From Acidobacteriota bacterium (GTDB taxonomy: Bacteria; Acidobacteriota; Thermoanaerobaculia; Thermoanaerobaculales; Thermoanaerobaculaceae): a DNA stretch of 64,000 nt. Positions 18,771 through 28,181 of the stretch are shown here, piece by piece (positions within the stretch are counted from its first letter, which is position 1; each line of letters starts with the position of its first letter). Both the position numbers and the translations under genes were made by a program. The DNA lies in assembly GCA_004298115.1 (NCBI GenBank), contig SCRJ01000140.1, positions 1-64,000 on the forward strand, read 5' to 3'. The notes under the pieces are model-generated. The model saw only the letters and a program-made list of their open reading frames with translations. It was not told where the DNA came from and made no database searches.

Positions 18771-19065
18771 CCCGCCCGTCGCGCTGCCCGTCGAGGACAC
18801 GCTCGACCTGCACGCCTTCTCGCCGCGCGACGTGGCGTCGCTGGTGGTCGAGTACCTGCTCTCGGCGCGCGCCGCCGGCCTCACGGAAGTCCGGCTGATC
18901 CACGGTCGCGGCCGCGGCGTGCAACGGGCGAGCGTGCACGCGGTGCTCGCTTCGTTGCCGTTCGTGGTCGCGGCGCGCGAGGCACCGCCTGAACTCGGCG
19001 GCTGGGGGGCCACCGTGGTCGTCCTCGATCGCGCAGACCCGGCCGGCACCGTCGGTTCCGGCTAG
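18757..19065 (+). CDS. Smr-domain protein
   Basis: TLDLHAFSPRDVASLVVEYLLSARAAGLTEVRLIHGRGRGVQRASVHAVLA. Confidence 0.85.
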   Translation: MDGTDPPVALPVEDTLDLHAFSPRDVASLVVEYLLSARAAGLTEVRLIHGRGRGVQRASVHAVLASLPFVVAAREAPPELGGWGATVVVLDRADPAGTVGSG

Positions 19066-19355
19066 TCGAGGTCCACGTCGCGAACGGGCTTGGTCACCGG
19101 CTCGCTCTTGGCCACCTCGAGGAGCTTCTTGAACTTCTCCTCGCGAACGGCGGCGCCGGCCTTCTCGGCGCGCATCGCCTCGTCCATCTTCGCCCGAGCC
19201 GCCGCGCGCTCGTCGGAGAGCGCCTGCAGCCGCCCCTCGAGCGACGCCTGGGCGTGCGACGCCTCGTGCGGCTGCGAGCCGACGATCACCTGCCGGTCGC
19301 CGTCGACCTCGAGCAACGCGCGGCAGTGCGGGCAGGTCAGGGAAAAGCTCGCCAT
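19062..19355 (-). CDS. Small protein with N-terminal CxxC zinc-ribbon-like motif and coiled coil
   Basis: LTCPHCRALLEVDGDRQVIVGSQ... then Ala/Glu-rich helix. Confidence 0.6.
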   Translation of the reverse strand: MASFSLTCPHCRALLEVDGDRQVIVGSQPHEASHAQASLEGRLQALSDERAAARAKMDEAMRAEKAGAAVREEKFKKLLEVAKSEPVTKPVRDVDLD

Positions 19356-19419
19356 CGTCGACCCTCCGCAACGATTGTACCCGTATCGCGCCGCCGGGGC
19401 TTCGCCGCCGGAGCCCCGG

Positions 19420-20535
19420 TCAGGCGCCCGCGCGAGCGGGGAGGAGCTCGCCCAGCGCGGCGAGGAAGCGGTCGTTCTCGGCGCGCGTTCCCACCGAAAC
19501 GCGCCCGCAGTTGACGAGGCCGGGGCCGCCGACGGGCCGGATGATCACGCCGCGCTTCTGGAACTCGAGGAAGAGCTCGCCGATATCGGAGGAGAACTCC
19601 ACGAGCACGAAGTTCGTCACCGACGGCGTGAAGGCGACCCCTCGCCGCTCGAGCTCCCCCTGCAGGTACGCCAGCTCCCCGAGGTTGTGCTCGCGGGAGC
19701 TCCGGACCCACTCCCCGTCCTCGAGGGCGGCGAGCGCGGCGACCTGAGCCAGCGACGAGGTGTTGAACGGGGAGCGCACCCGGTTGACCGTGGCCACGAC
19801 GTCGGGCGCGGCGATCCCGTAGCCGATGCGCAAGCCGGCCAGTCCGTAGACCTTCGAAAACGTCCGCAGAACCATGACGTGGCGTCCGGCCTTGACGTCC
19901 TCGATCGCGTCGGGATAGTCGGGCCTCGTGACGTAGTCGTGGTACGCCTCGTCCGTGACCACCAGCGCGCGGTCGCCGACCTCGGCGAGGAACCGGTCCA
20001 GCTCCGGGCGCGGGAAGTACGTGCCGGTGGGGTTGCAGGGGTTGGCGAGGAAGACGAGCTTCGTGCGGTCGCCGACCGCGCGCGCGATGGCCGGCAGGTC
20101 GTGGCCCCGCCCGGGGGTCGCCGGTACGGTCACCGCCCGGCCGTTCACCTGGTGAACGGCGAGCTGATAGGACACGAACGACTGCTGCGAGAAGACGGCC
20201 TCGTCGGCGTCCGCCATGAACGCGCGCGCCAGCATCTCGATGATCTCGACCGACCCGGCGCCGAGGATCACCTGCTCGATGTCAACGCCGTGGCGAGCGG
20301 CGAGCGCCTTGCGGAGGGCGTGCCCGCTTCCGTCCGGGTACCGGTGCAGGGTGGGCAGCGCCGCCTTGACGGCGGCCACCGCCTTCGGGGACGGGCCGAG
20401 GGGGTTTTCGTTCGACGCGAGCTTGACGATGTCGCTCACCCCCAGCTCCCGCTCCACCTCCTCGATCGGTTTTCCCGGCACGTAGACGGCCAGCTTGCGG
20501 ATGTACTCCGGCACCTTTGGTCCGCGCATCCTCAC
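19420..20535 (-). CDS. hisC: Histidinol-phosphate aminotransferase
   Basis: VKLASNENPLGPSPKAVAAVKAAL...TFSKVYGLAGLRIGYGIA. Confidence 0.93.
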   Translation of the reverse strand: MRMRGPKVPEYIRKLAVYVPGKPIEEVERELGVSDIVKLASNENPLGPSPKAVAAVKAALPTLHRYPDGSGHALRKALAARHGVDIEQVILGAGSVEIIEMLARAFMADADEAVFSQQSFVSYQLAVHQVNGRAVTVPATPGRGHDLPAIARAVGDRTKLVFLANPCNPTGTYFPRPELDRFLAEVGDRALVVTDEAYHDYVTRPDYPDAIEDVKAGRHVMVLRTFSKVYGLAGLRIGYGIAAPDVVATVNRVRSPFNTSSLAQVAALAALEDGEWVRSSREHNLGELAYLQGELERRGVAFTPSVTNFVLVEFSSDIGELFLEFQKRGVIIRPVGGPGLVNCGRVSVGTRAENDRFLAALGELLPARAGA

Positions 20536-21280
20536 CTCTCTCGACCGGCCGGCCCCCGCGGCGCAGGCCCTCGATCTCCTCGGCCGTCAACTCCCGCCAC
20601 ACCCCGGCCTTGAGCGACGGGTCGCGAACCGGTCCGATGGCCACCCGCAGCAAGCGCTGGACGGGGTGCCCGATGTGCCTGAACATCTCTCGGACCTCGT
20701 GGGTCTTCCCCTCACCGACCACCACCCGCCACCACGAGTTCATCCCGGAAGCGGTCGGGCGGACGAGCGCGAGGTCGTGGGGCACCACACGCTGGCCCTC
20801 GATGAACGTACCGCGCGCGAGCCTGGATCGATCCGCCTCGTCGGGAACGCCCTTCACCTTGGCGAGGTACTCCCGCAGCACCCCGTACCGCGGGTGGGCG
20901 ACGCGCAGCGCGAACTCGCCGTCGTTGGTGAGGATCACCAGCCCCTCCGAGCCGTAGTCGAGGCGGCCGACCGGGAAGACGCGCTCGCCGACCCTGCCCC
21001 CGAGAGCATCGAGCACCGTCGGGCGGCCTTCGGGGTCTTCGTTGGTCGTGACCATGCCCGGTGGCTTGTACAGCAGGATGTAGCGCAGCGGCTGCGCCGC
21101 CCTGAGGCGCTTGCCGTCGACCTTGATCGAGTCGCTGGCGAGGTCGGCCTGGTCGCCGAGCTCGGCACAACGGCCGTTGACGGTCACCCGGCCTTCCCGG
21201 ATCCAATCCTCGGCGTCGCGGCGGGAACACACGCCGGCGCGGGCGATCAGCTTCTGGATCCGCTCAAGGCTCACGGCCAC
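20282..21280 (-). CDS. rluB: RsuA/RluB-type pseudouridine synthase (ORF 3' end overlaps hisC by 254 bp)
   Basis: S4 domain (LERIQKLIARAGVCSRRDAEDWIREGRVTVNG), catalytic GRLDYGSEGLVILTNDG; basic C-terminal tail runs into hisC. Confidence 0.85.
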   Translation of the reverse strand: MAVSLERIQKLIARAGVCSRRDAEDWIREGRVTVNGRCAELGDQADLASDSIKVDGKRLRAAQPLRYILLYKPPGMVTTNEDPEGRPTVLDALGGRVGERVFPVGRLDYGSEGLVILTNDGEFALRVAHPRYGVLREYLAKVKGVPDEADRSRLARGTFIEGQRVVPHDLALVRPTASGMNSWWRVVVGEGKTHEVREMFRHIGHPVQRLLRVAIGPVRDPSLKAGVWRELTAEEIEGLRRGGRPVERGEDARTKGAGVHPQAGRLRAGKTDRGGGAGAGGERHRQARVERKPPRPVPEGGGRRQGGAAHPAPVPGRKRARPPQGARRSPRR

Positions 21281-21818
21281 CTTCCCCGGAGACCTGCTCC
21301 GCCTCCTCCGGAGTCGGGAGGGCGGAAAGGTCGGACAGGCCGAAGTGTACCAGGAACTCCCTGCTCGTCCGGTACAGGAGCGGGGTCCCCACCACCTGCT
21401 TGCGCCCCGCCACTGCGATCAGTTTGCGCTCAACCAGCGTCCTGACCACTCCGGCCGAGGCGACCCCGCGCAGGAAGTTGATCTCGGGAAGCGTGATCGG
21501 CTGCCGGTACGCGACGATCGCCAGCGTCTCCAGCGCGGCCTGCGAGAGCCGCGACCGCGACCGGAACCCCAGATACTCGCGCAGCGCCCCCTCGTGCTCC
21601 GGTCGCGTCGCCAGGCGCCAGCCCCCGGCGACATGTTCGACCTGGATCCCGCTCCCCTCCTGCTCGTGCCGGTGCATGACGAACTCGACCGCGGCCTCGA
21701 CCAGGGACCGCTCGACCCCCTCCCCGGCCACCGCGAGCAACGCCTCGATCGTGACCGGCTCAGCCGCCACGGCCAGCACGGCCTCGACCACCGCCGCGAG
21801 TTCCTTGACCTCAGCCAT
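21264..21818 (-). CDS. scpB: SMC-Scp complex subunit ScpB
   Basis: LSQAALETLAIVAYRQPITLPEINFLRGVASAGVVRTLVERKLIAVAGRK. Confidence 0.93.
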   Translation of the reverse strand: MAEVKELAAVVEAVLAVAAEPVTIEALLAVAGEGVERSLVEAAVEFVMHRHEQEGSGIQVEHVAGGWRLATRPEHEGALREYLGFRSRSRLSQAALETLAIVAYRQPITLPEINFLRGVASAGVVRTLVERKLIAVAGRKQVVGTPLLYRTSREFLVHFGLSDLSALPTPEEAEQVSGEGGREP

Positions 21819-22581
21819 CGCTGAGCGCCTCCATCGACAGCGGGACGCCGGTCGGGGTCAGGTAGATCTCGGCAAACGGCTGGCGCTGGTGCGCCGTGGC
21901 GATGCCGAGCCGCACCAGTTCCAGCGCCGCCAGCAGCAACGTCACGCCCTCGAGCCGATCGGGCCGCGTCAGCAGGTGGGACAGCAGCGGAAAGCTCCGT
22001 TGCCGGCTCACGAGCTCGAACAGCTCGACGATCTTCTCCCGAACCGAGAACCGGATCGGCGCCAACTGCATCGCCGCCGGGTGGTCGCGCAGGTGCCGTT
22101 CCATCACCTCCCGCAGCGCCCTGGCGAGGGCCAGCACATCGACGTCCTCGAGGTCGAGCTCGACCTCGGCCGGGGCGTCCGGCGCGCCGCAGCGCACGGG
22201 TTCGACGCCGCGCCGCACCTCGGCCAGACCCGCAAGCTCGGCCGCCGCGGCCTTCACCTTCTCGTACTCCACCAGGCGCTCGACCAGCTCCTGTCGCGGG
22301 TCCTTCTCCTCCCCCTCGTGGCGCGGCAGCAGCATCCGGGACTTGATCAGCAGGAGCCAGGCGGCGTACACGAGGTACTCCCCCGCCACCTCGAGGTCGA
22401 GCCGCTCCATGCGGTGCAGCGCCTCGTGGTACTGGTCGCAGATCTTGGCGATCGGGATCTCCCAGATCGACACCTTCTCCTCGCGCACCAGGTGCAGGAG
22501 CAGATCGAGCGGGCCCTCGAACGCCGGCAGGACGACGGACACCCCGACGGGCGGCTCGCCGCCTACGAGAGCAGGATCCAT
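21811..22581 (-). CDS. scpA: Segregation and condensation protein ScpA
   Basis: FEGPLDLLLHLVREEKVSIWEIPIAKICDQY...GEYLVYAAWLLLIKSRMLLP. Confidence 0.92.
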   Translation of the reverse strand: MDPALVGGEPPVGVSVVLPAFEGPLDLLLHLVREEKVSIWEIPIAKICDQYHEALHRMERLDLEVAGEYLVYAAWLLLIKSRMLLPRHEGEEKDPRQELVERLVEYEKVKAAAAELAGLAEVRRGVEPVRCGAPDAPAEVELDLEDVDVLALARALREVMERHLRDHPAAMQLAPIRFSVREKIVELFELVSRQRSFPLLSHLLTRPDRLEGVTLLLAALELVRLGIATAHQRQPFAEIYLTPTGVPLSMEALSDG

Positions 22582-23252
22582 AGCAACCCCGTCACGAACG
22601 GCCGCAGGATGACGCTCAAGAACCCCGTCCACAGCAACGCGATCAGGAGGAGGAAGCCGTAGCGCTCGAACTGCGCCCACCGCCAGTGCAGCGCCGGCGG
22701 CAGCAGCGCGCCCACGACGTGGCTGCCGTCGAGCGGGGGGATCGGGATCAGGTTGAAGACCGCGAGCACGATGTTGATCATTGCGAGCGAGAACAGCAGG
22801 TAGATGAGCGGCGCCGCGACCCCGCCGGCGCCCTGGGAGCCGTTCTGCAGCATCGCCATCAACACGGTCCGGAACGACGGCATGCCGGCCTTGACGACCA
22901 GAAGCACGGCCGTCACGACCGCGGCCACCGCCAGGTTCGAGGCCGGTCCGGCCAGCCCCACGAGCGCCGGGTCGCGCCGCGGGTTGCGCAGGTTCCGGCT
23001 CACGAAGGGAACCGGCTTGGCCCAGCCGATGATCGGGGCCCCGACGGCCGCGAGCATCAGCGGGAACAGCACCGTTCCGATCGGGTCGATGTGCTTGAGG
23101 GGGTTGAGGGTGATGCGGCCCAACCAACGCGCCGTCGGGTCGCCGAGGCGTTCCGCAACCCAGCCGTGCGCCGACTCGTGGACCGAGATCGCCACCGCGA
23201 ACGCCAGCAACTGGATGACGATCTCGGGCAGCCGGGCGACGAGACTATCCAT
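22563..23252 (-). CDS. Site-2 protease family (M50) membrane metalloprotease
   Basis: ISVHESAHGWVAERLGDPTARWLGRITLNPLKHIDPIGT. Confidence 0.92.
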   Translation of the reverse strand: MDSLVARLPEIVIQLLAFAVAISVHESAHGWVAERLGDPTARWLGRITLNPLKHIDPIGTVLFPLMLAAVGAPIIGWAKPVPFVSRNLRNPRRDPALVGLAGPASNLAVAAVVTAVLLVVKAGMPSFRTVLMAMLQNGSQGAGGVAAPLIYLLFSLAMINIVLAVFNLIPIPPLDGSHVVGALLPPALHWRWAQFERYGFLLLIALLWTGFLSVILRPFVTGLLWILLS

Positions 23253-23317
23253 GGCGCGGCATGGTAGCAGACGCCGTCCCGGCCCACGGCCCCGCCCGTC
23301 TGCCATAATCCGAAAGG

Positions 23318-24988
23318 GTGCAGCCGCGCGGCGCGGACCCTCGGCCGCCTCCCCGCGGGAGGCTGATCGTGCCGCACCGACTGGCGTCGAAGCTCATCCT
23401 GGCGCTCGCTCTCATCGTCCTGATCGTCAAGACCCTCGCGATGTACGTCAACGTGACGAGCCAGGAGGCGCGGCTGCTGGAGAGCATGACCCTGGGCGCC
23501 GACCAGCTCTCTCGCAGCATCACCTCGGCGACCTGGCAGATGATGCTCGCCGACCGTCGCGACGCCGCGTACTCGGTGATGCACACGATCGCCCTCAAGC
23601 AGGGGATCGACCGGATCCGCATGTTCAACAAGGACGGCGAGCTGATGTTCTCCACCGTCCCCAAGGAGCGGGTCCTGGTGGACAAGCGTGCCGAGGTGTG
23701 CAACCCCTGCCATTCGTCCTCGCAGCCGCTGGTCAAGGTGGACGTCCCCAACCGGGCCCGGACGTTTCGGGAGCCCGACGGCCGCAGGAAGCTGGCCATG
23801 ATCACGCCGATCTACAACGAGCCGGCGTGCAGCAACGCCCCGTGTCACGCCCACCCGGCGAGCGTGAGCGTCCTCGGGGTCCTCGACCTGGGGATCAACC
23901 TGTCGCGGGTGGACCAGGAGATCGCCTCGATCCGCGCCCGGACGCTGGGGCTCGGCCTCCTCGAGGTCGTCCTCATCGGCAGCTTCATCGTCTTCTTCAC
24001 CCGCCACTTCGTGGAGACGCCGGTCCACCGGTTGATCGCCGGCACCAGGGCGATCTCCGAGATGAAGCTCGACGAGCCCGTCACGATCCATTCGAGCGTC
24101 GAGTTCGAGGAGCTGTCGCGCTCGCTCAACGTCATGCGTGAACGTCTGCGGGCGGCGATGGCGGAGAAGGCGCAGTTCACCCAGCAGCTGGAGGGCAAGG
24201 TCGAGGAGCGCACCTCCCAGCTGCGGGCCGCGCAGCAGAAGCTGATTCAGGCCGACCGCCTCGCCTCTCTGGGGCAGCTCGCGGCGAGCGTGGCGCACGA
24301 GATCAACAACCCCGTTTCGGGCGTCCTCAACCTCGCGATGCTCATGCAGCGCATCCTCAAGGACGACGGGATCCCGCCCGACCGGATCGAGGAGTTCCGC
24401 CGTTACCTGGGCCAGGTCGCCAGCGAGACCTCGCGGGTCGGACGCATCGTCTCCGACCTCCTCTCGTTTTCGCGGCAATCCAAGCCGCAGAGCGCCGAGG
24501 CCGACCTCAACGCGATCGTCACCACGACGACCTCCCTGGCCTCCCACAAGCTCGAGCTCGCGGGCGTGGCGGTCGAGCTCGACCTGACGCAAGGGCTCCC
24601 GAGAATCCGCTGCGACGCCTCGCAGATCCAGCAGGTGGTGATGAACCTGCTCCTCAACGGGGCGGAGGCCAGCAAGGACGGGGGCCGCGTCACGGTGACG
24701 ACGCGAAGCGCGGCGAAGGGCTCGTCGGTGGTGCTCGAGGTCGCGGACACGGGGTCCGGGATTCCCCCGGAATTGGTGAGCAAGATCTTCGACCCGTTCT
24801 TCACGACCAAGGAGGAGGGCAAGGGCGTCGGGCTCGGCCTCGCCGTCGTGTACGGCATCGTCAACGCTCACGGCGGCGAGATCGAGGTCGCGACTCGCGT
24901 CGGCGTCGGCAGCACGTTTCGAGTGACGTTGCCGCTCAACCCGCCGGAACCGCAGAGTCCCTCTGCCGACGCCGGCGCAGGGGTCTGA
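23318..24988 (+). CDS. Membrane sensor histidine kinase with two c-type heme-like motifs in the extracytoplasmic domain
   Basis: Two TM segments, CNPCH and CSNAPCH between them, HAMP-like, HisKA ([17 protein letters not shown]), HATPase ([53 protein letters not shown]). Confidence 0.92.
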   Translation: MQPRGADPRPPPRGRLIVPHRLASKLILALALIVLIVKTLAMYVNVTSQEARLLESMTLGADQLSRSITSATWQMMLADRRDAAYSVMHTIALKQGIDRIRMFNKDGELMFSTVPKERVLVDKRAEVCNPCHSSSQPLVKVDVPNRARTFREPDGRRKLAMITPIYNEPACSNAPCHAHPASVSVLGVLDLGINLSRVDQEIASIRARTLGLGLLEVVLIGSFIVFFTRHFVETPVHRLIAGTRAISEMKLDEPVTIHSSVEFEELSRSLNVMRERLRAAMAEKAQFTQQLEGKVEERTSQLRAAQQKLIQADRLASLGQLAASVAHEINNPVSGVLNLAMLMQRILKDDGIPPDRIEEFRRYLGQVASETSRVGRIVSDLLSFSRQSKPQSAEADLNAIVTTTTSLASHKLELAGVAVELDLTQGLPRIRCDASQIQQVVMNLLLNGAEASKDGGRVTVTTRSAAKGSSVVLEVADTGSGIPPELVSKIFDPFFTTKEEGKGVGLGLAVVYGIVNAHGGEIEVATRVGVGSTFRVTLPLNPPEPQSPSADAGAGV

Positions 24989-24991
24989 GAC

Positions 24992-25336
24992 GTGGTCGCC
25001 CCGGCCGCCGCCGGCGGCATCGACCGCGAGGTCCCGGCCTCCGCCGCGGCCGAGATGGAGTTCACGCCGGGCGGCGACGTCCGGCGCAGCGGGCGCCCTC
25101 CCGATCGGCCGCCGCGCCCGGGACCGGTCCGCAAACGGGCGCCGCACCAGGTCGGGCACCTCGGCGGATCGACCCACTGCGACGCGCCGCCGTGCGCACT
25201 CATGCGTTCCACCGCTGTCCGGCGGCTCGATGCCAGGGGTGGCGCTCCTTGCGCGAGCTGTGCCATGCTCATGCGCGACGCCGCTACGGCCGCACGACGA
25301 AGCACGCGGTTCGACCGCTCTGGGGGCGTGACGTGA
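24992..25336 (+). CDS. Hypothetical small Cys-containing protein between HK and RR
   Basis: GTG-start ORF of 114 aa beginning 4 nt after the HK stop and overlapping the RR start (GTGA); no recognisable family. Confidence 0.3.
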   Translation: MVAPAAAGGIDREVPASAAAEMEFTPGGDVRRSGRPPDRPPRPGPVRKRAPHQVGHLGGSTHCDAPPCALMRSTAVRRLDARGGAPCASCAMLMRDAATAARRSTRFDRSGGVT

Positions 25337-26691
25337 AGAAACACTGGGCCATCCTGGTCGTCGATGACGAAGCCGTGATGCGCGAGTCGCTCGCGGCATG
25401 GCTCGCCGAGGACGGGTACACGGTGGAGACGGCGGCGTCGGGCCGCGACGCGGTCGCGCTCGCGGCCGCGAAGGACTACGCCATCTACTTCGTCGACCTC
25501 AAGATGCCGGCGGGGATCGACGGCCTCGAGACGATGATGGAGATTCGCAGGCTGCGTCCCGAGGCCTCCGTCATCATCATGACCGCCTACGCAACCGTCG
25601 ACACCGCGATCACGGCGATGAAGGAAGGGGCGCAGGAGTACATCGTCAAGCCGTGCAACCCCGAGGAGATCTCGCTCCTCGTCGCACGGATCATCAAGGT
25701 CAAGACGCTGCAGCGTGAGAATTCTCTCCTGCGGCAACGCCTGGCCAAGCAGTACAACTTCCACGACATCCTCTCGAAAAACCCGAAGATGCGCGAGATC
25801 TTCGACCTCATCCGGGAGGTGTCGAGCCTCAGGAGCACCGTCCTGATCCAGGGCGACAGCGGCACGGGCAAGGAGTTGGTCGCGCGCGCGATCCACTATT
25901 CGGGCGACCGCGCGGCGAAGCCGTTCCTCGCCGTCTCGTGCGCCGCCCTTGCGGAGAACCTGCTCGAATCCGAGCTCTTCGGGCACGAAAAGGGCTCGTT
26001 CACCGGCGCCACCGAACGCCGGCGCGGCAAGTTCGAGCAGGCCGAGGGCGGAACCCTCTTCCTCGACGAGATCGGCGACATCTCGGCGAAGGTGCAGGTA
26101 GACCTGCTCCGCGTCCTGCAGGAGCGGCGATTCTTTCGCGTGGGCGGCAACGAGGAGGTGCGCGTGGACGTGCGCGTCATCGCGGCCACGAGGGTCAACC
26201 TCCAGGAGGAGGTGGCCGCCGGCAGGTTCCGTGACGACCTCTTCTACCGCCTCAACGTCATCAACATCCGCATCCCGCCCCTGTGCGAGCGGCGCGAGGA
26301 CGTTCCTCTGCTCGCCCATGCCTTCGTCGAGCGGCTTTCACAGGAGATCGGCAAGGAGATCGGCGAGCTGTCCGAGGGCGCGCTCAGGCTGCTGATGGAC
26401 TACGAGTGGCCGGGCAACGTCCGCGAGCTGGAAAACGCCGTCGAGCGGGCCATCGTGACCGCCAGGGGGCACGTTCTCACCGAGGAGGACTTCGCATTCC
26501 TGCGGGGTGCTCCCGCCCCCACCGGAGGTTGGATCGCTCCGGACTCCCTATCCCTGGGCGAAGTCGAGAAGCAGGTGATCCTGGCGACGTTGCGGCGGAC
26601 CGGCGGGAACGTCAAGGAGGCGGCTGCGATCCTCGGTATCGACCGTTCCACGCTCTACGAGCGGCTCAAGAAGTACGGCGTGAGCCGGTAG
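25333..26691 (+). CDS. Sigma54-dependent response regulator (NtrC family)
   Basis: Receiver (ILVVDDEAVMRESL), AAA+ GESGTGKE-like GDSGTGKELVARAIH, GAFTGA-type ...EKGSFTGATERRRGKFEQAEGGTLFLDEIGD, Fis HTH (NVKEAAAILGIDRSTLYERLKKYG). Confidence 0.96.
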   Translation: MKKHWAILVVDDEAVMRESLAAWLAEDGYTVETAASGRDAVALAAAKDYAIYFVDLKMPAGIDGLETMMEIRRLRPEASVIIMTAYATVDTAITAMKEGAQEYIVKPCNPEEISLLVARIIKVKTLQRENSLLRQRLAKQYNFHDILSKNPKMREIFDLIREVSSLRSTVLIQGDSGTGKELVARAIHYSGDRAAKPFLAVSCAALAENLLESELFGHEKGSFTGATERRRGKFEQAEGGTLFLDEIGDISAKVQVDLLRVLQERRFFRVGGNEEVRVDVRVIAATRVNLQEEVAAGRFRDDLFYRLNVINIRIPPLCERREDVPLLAHAFVERLSQEIGKEIGELSEGALRLLMDYEWPGNVRELENAVERAIVTARGHVLTEEDFAFLRGAPAPTGGWIAPDSLSLGEVEKQVILATLRRTGGNVKEAAAILGIDRSTLYERLKKYGVSR

Positions 26692-26751
26692 GCGGCCGCC
26701 CCGGCGGGATCTTCCCACCCCGCCCGGCCGCGACCGGGAACTCCCCGCCGC

Positions 26752-27726
26752 TCAAGATGGGCGGCGCGATGCCGGATGCGGCGAAAAGAACTCGTTGAAC
26801 AGGGCGATCAGCAGGTCGCGCTCGAGGCGCGCCGCCAAACCCGGCGCGACCCGGCCGCCCTCGGCCATCACGCGGGCCCCGTCCGCGGGCGGCTCGATCC
26901 GCTGCTGGACGAACGCCCGCAGCCGGCCTCCCTCCGCGACGAACCAGCGCGCCGCGTTCTCGCCTGCGATCAGCCCCGCGCTCGCGGCGGCGCCGGGCGG
27001 CGCACCGTTCGTCGTCGGGTCGACGCCCGCAAAGAGCCAACCGGCGCCGTACGGGTCGGCCGTGAGCCTGGAGGGGTCGGCGCGCAGGCAGGTATTGGCG
27101 GTCACGTCCTCCAGTTCGTGCGGGAAGACCAGGTGCATCTCCACGCCGTTCACGGTAAACACCGCGATCGGCTGGGCCGCTCCTCGGCCGGACCTGACGA
27201 AGCTGATCGCGTCGACGCGGCCCACGACCTCGGCGAGAAACGCATCGATCCCCACGTGGCAACGGCCGTCTCCGGCGCGGTCGAGCCACATGTGGTTGGG
27301 GGCGTACGACAGGTACGCCGGAACCGGGATCCCGCCCACGACGACCGTGCGGCGGCCGGACCGCGAAGACCCGGGGAAGACCACGCTCCCGGTCCGGTGC
27401 ACGCCCCCGGGATCGGCGGTGGCGAGATAGAGGTCGCAGTAGAGATGACCGGCCGACGTGCAGCGCGAGGGCAACGAGTGGTTGACCGGCACGTACGTTG
27501 CGACCGGCGCCGCAGCGCAGAACTCGACGTCCGCATCGTCAAGGAACGGGCAGCGATCCGCGATCGGCCTCCCGCCGACCTTTGCCGCCGCCGCGGGGCA
27601 GTCGCGGTATGCGGCCGAGGAACAGCGCTCGTGCCCCGCGTCGCGCGCGCTTTCCGGAATCATCTTGCGGAACGCGGACGCTACGCAGTACTTCACGTTC
27701 TCCTCGCGGAGGAACGGGCAGCTCAT
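26752..27726 (-). CDS. Cys-rich (duplicated four-Cys module) protein with GcvH-like domain lacking the lipoyl lysine
   Basis: SCPFLREENVKYC...RCSSAAYRDC and RCPFLDDADVEFC...RCTSAGHLYC; then YLSYAPNHMWLDRAGDGRCHVGIDAFLAEVVGRVDAI...LTADPYGAGWLFAGVDP resembling GcvH. ORF open to 27795. Confidence 0.75.
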   Translation of the reverse strand: MSCPFLREENVKYCVASAFRKMIPESARDAGHERCSSAAYRDCPAAAAKVGGRPIADRCPFLDDADVEFCAAAPVATYVPVNHSLPSRCTSAGHLYCDLYLATADPGGVHRTGSVVFPGSSRSGRRTVVVGGIPVPAYLSYAPNHMWLDRAGDGRCHVGIDAFLAEVVGRVDAISFVRSGRGAAQPIAVFTVNGVEMHLVFPHELEDVTANTCLRADPSRLTADPYGAGWLFAGVDPTTNGAPPGAAASAGLIAGENAARWFVAEGGRLRAFVQQRIEPPADGARVMAEGGRVAPGLAARLERDLLIALFNEFFSPHPASRRPS

Positions 27727-27781
27727 CGCCGCCTGGTGTCCGGGTGGGCGCGGCCCCGTCACCGGAGCGGGCCGCCGGCAG

Positions 27782-28027
27782 TCACCGCCTCTCATCGGTC
27801 TTGACCGGCGGACGGCAACCGGCCGTCGTCACGCGGAGGCCGGGCGTCGCGAAGGCGCGGTCATCGGGTTCGAGGTCGAGCCCCCAGCGCCGCCGCAGGC
27901 CGGCGAGGGCCGCCGTGGCCGCTCCCCACGCGACGACGACGACGCAGACGACGGTCACGGCGCCGAGCGCGATGTTGGTGATCGTCAGCCACAGTATCTT
28001 GGGATCGCTCACGTCGATTTCGAACAC
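27782..28027 (-). CDS. Small single-TM protein
   Basis: GTG start after GGAGG; VFEIDVSDPKILWLTITNIALGAVTVVCVVVVAWGAATAAL hydrophobic helix; immediately upstream of the GcvH-like gene. Confidence 0.6.
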   Translation of the reverse strand: MFEIDVSDPKILWLTITNIALGAVTVVCVVVVAWGAATAALAGLRRRWGLDLEPDDRAFATPGLRVTTAGCRPPVKTDERR

Positions 28028-28089
28028 GGTGCGCCTCCATCCTCGCCGAACCCGGCCCCCCGGTGCGGCGGTCCGCCCGCCCAAGGTGG

Positions 28090-28105
28090 AGCAAACGCCG
28101 TGCCG
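28090..28105 (-). promoter_or_regulatory. Sigma54 (-24/-12) promoter
   Basis: Reverse strand CGGCACG-GCGT-TTGCT vs consensus TGGCACG-N4-TTGCW; GG-N10-GC spacing exact; about 60 bp upstream of the 28027 start. Confidence 0.78.
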
Positions 28106-28181
28106 GCCGACACGTCATGGGCAACCGGCTTGAACGAAACGACTTGACCTCACTACCCCTGGCGTCACGAGGGGCGGACGC

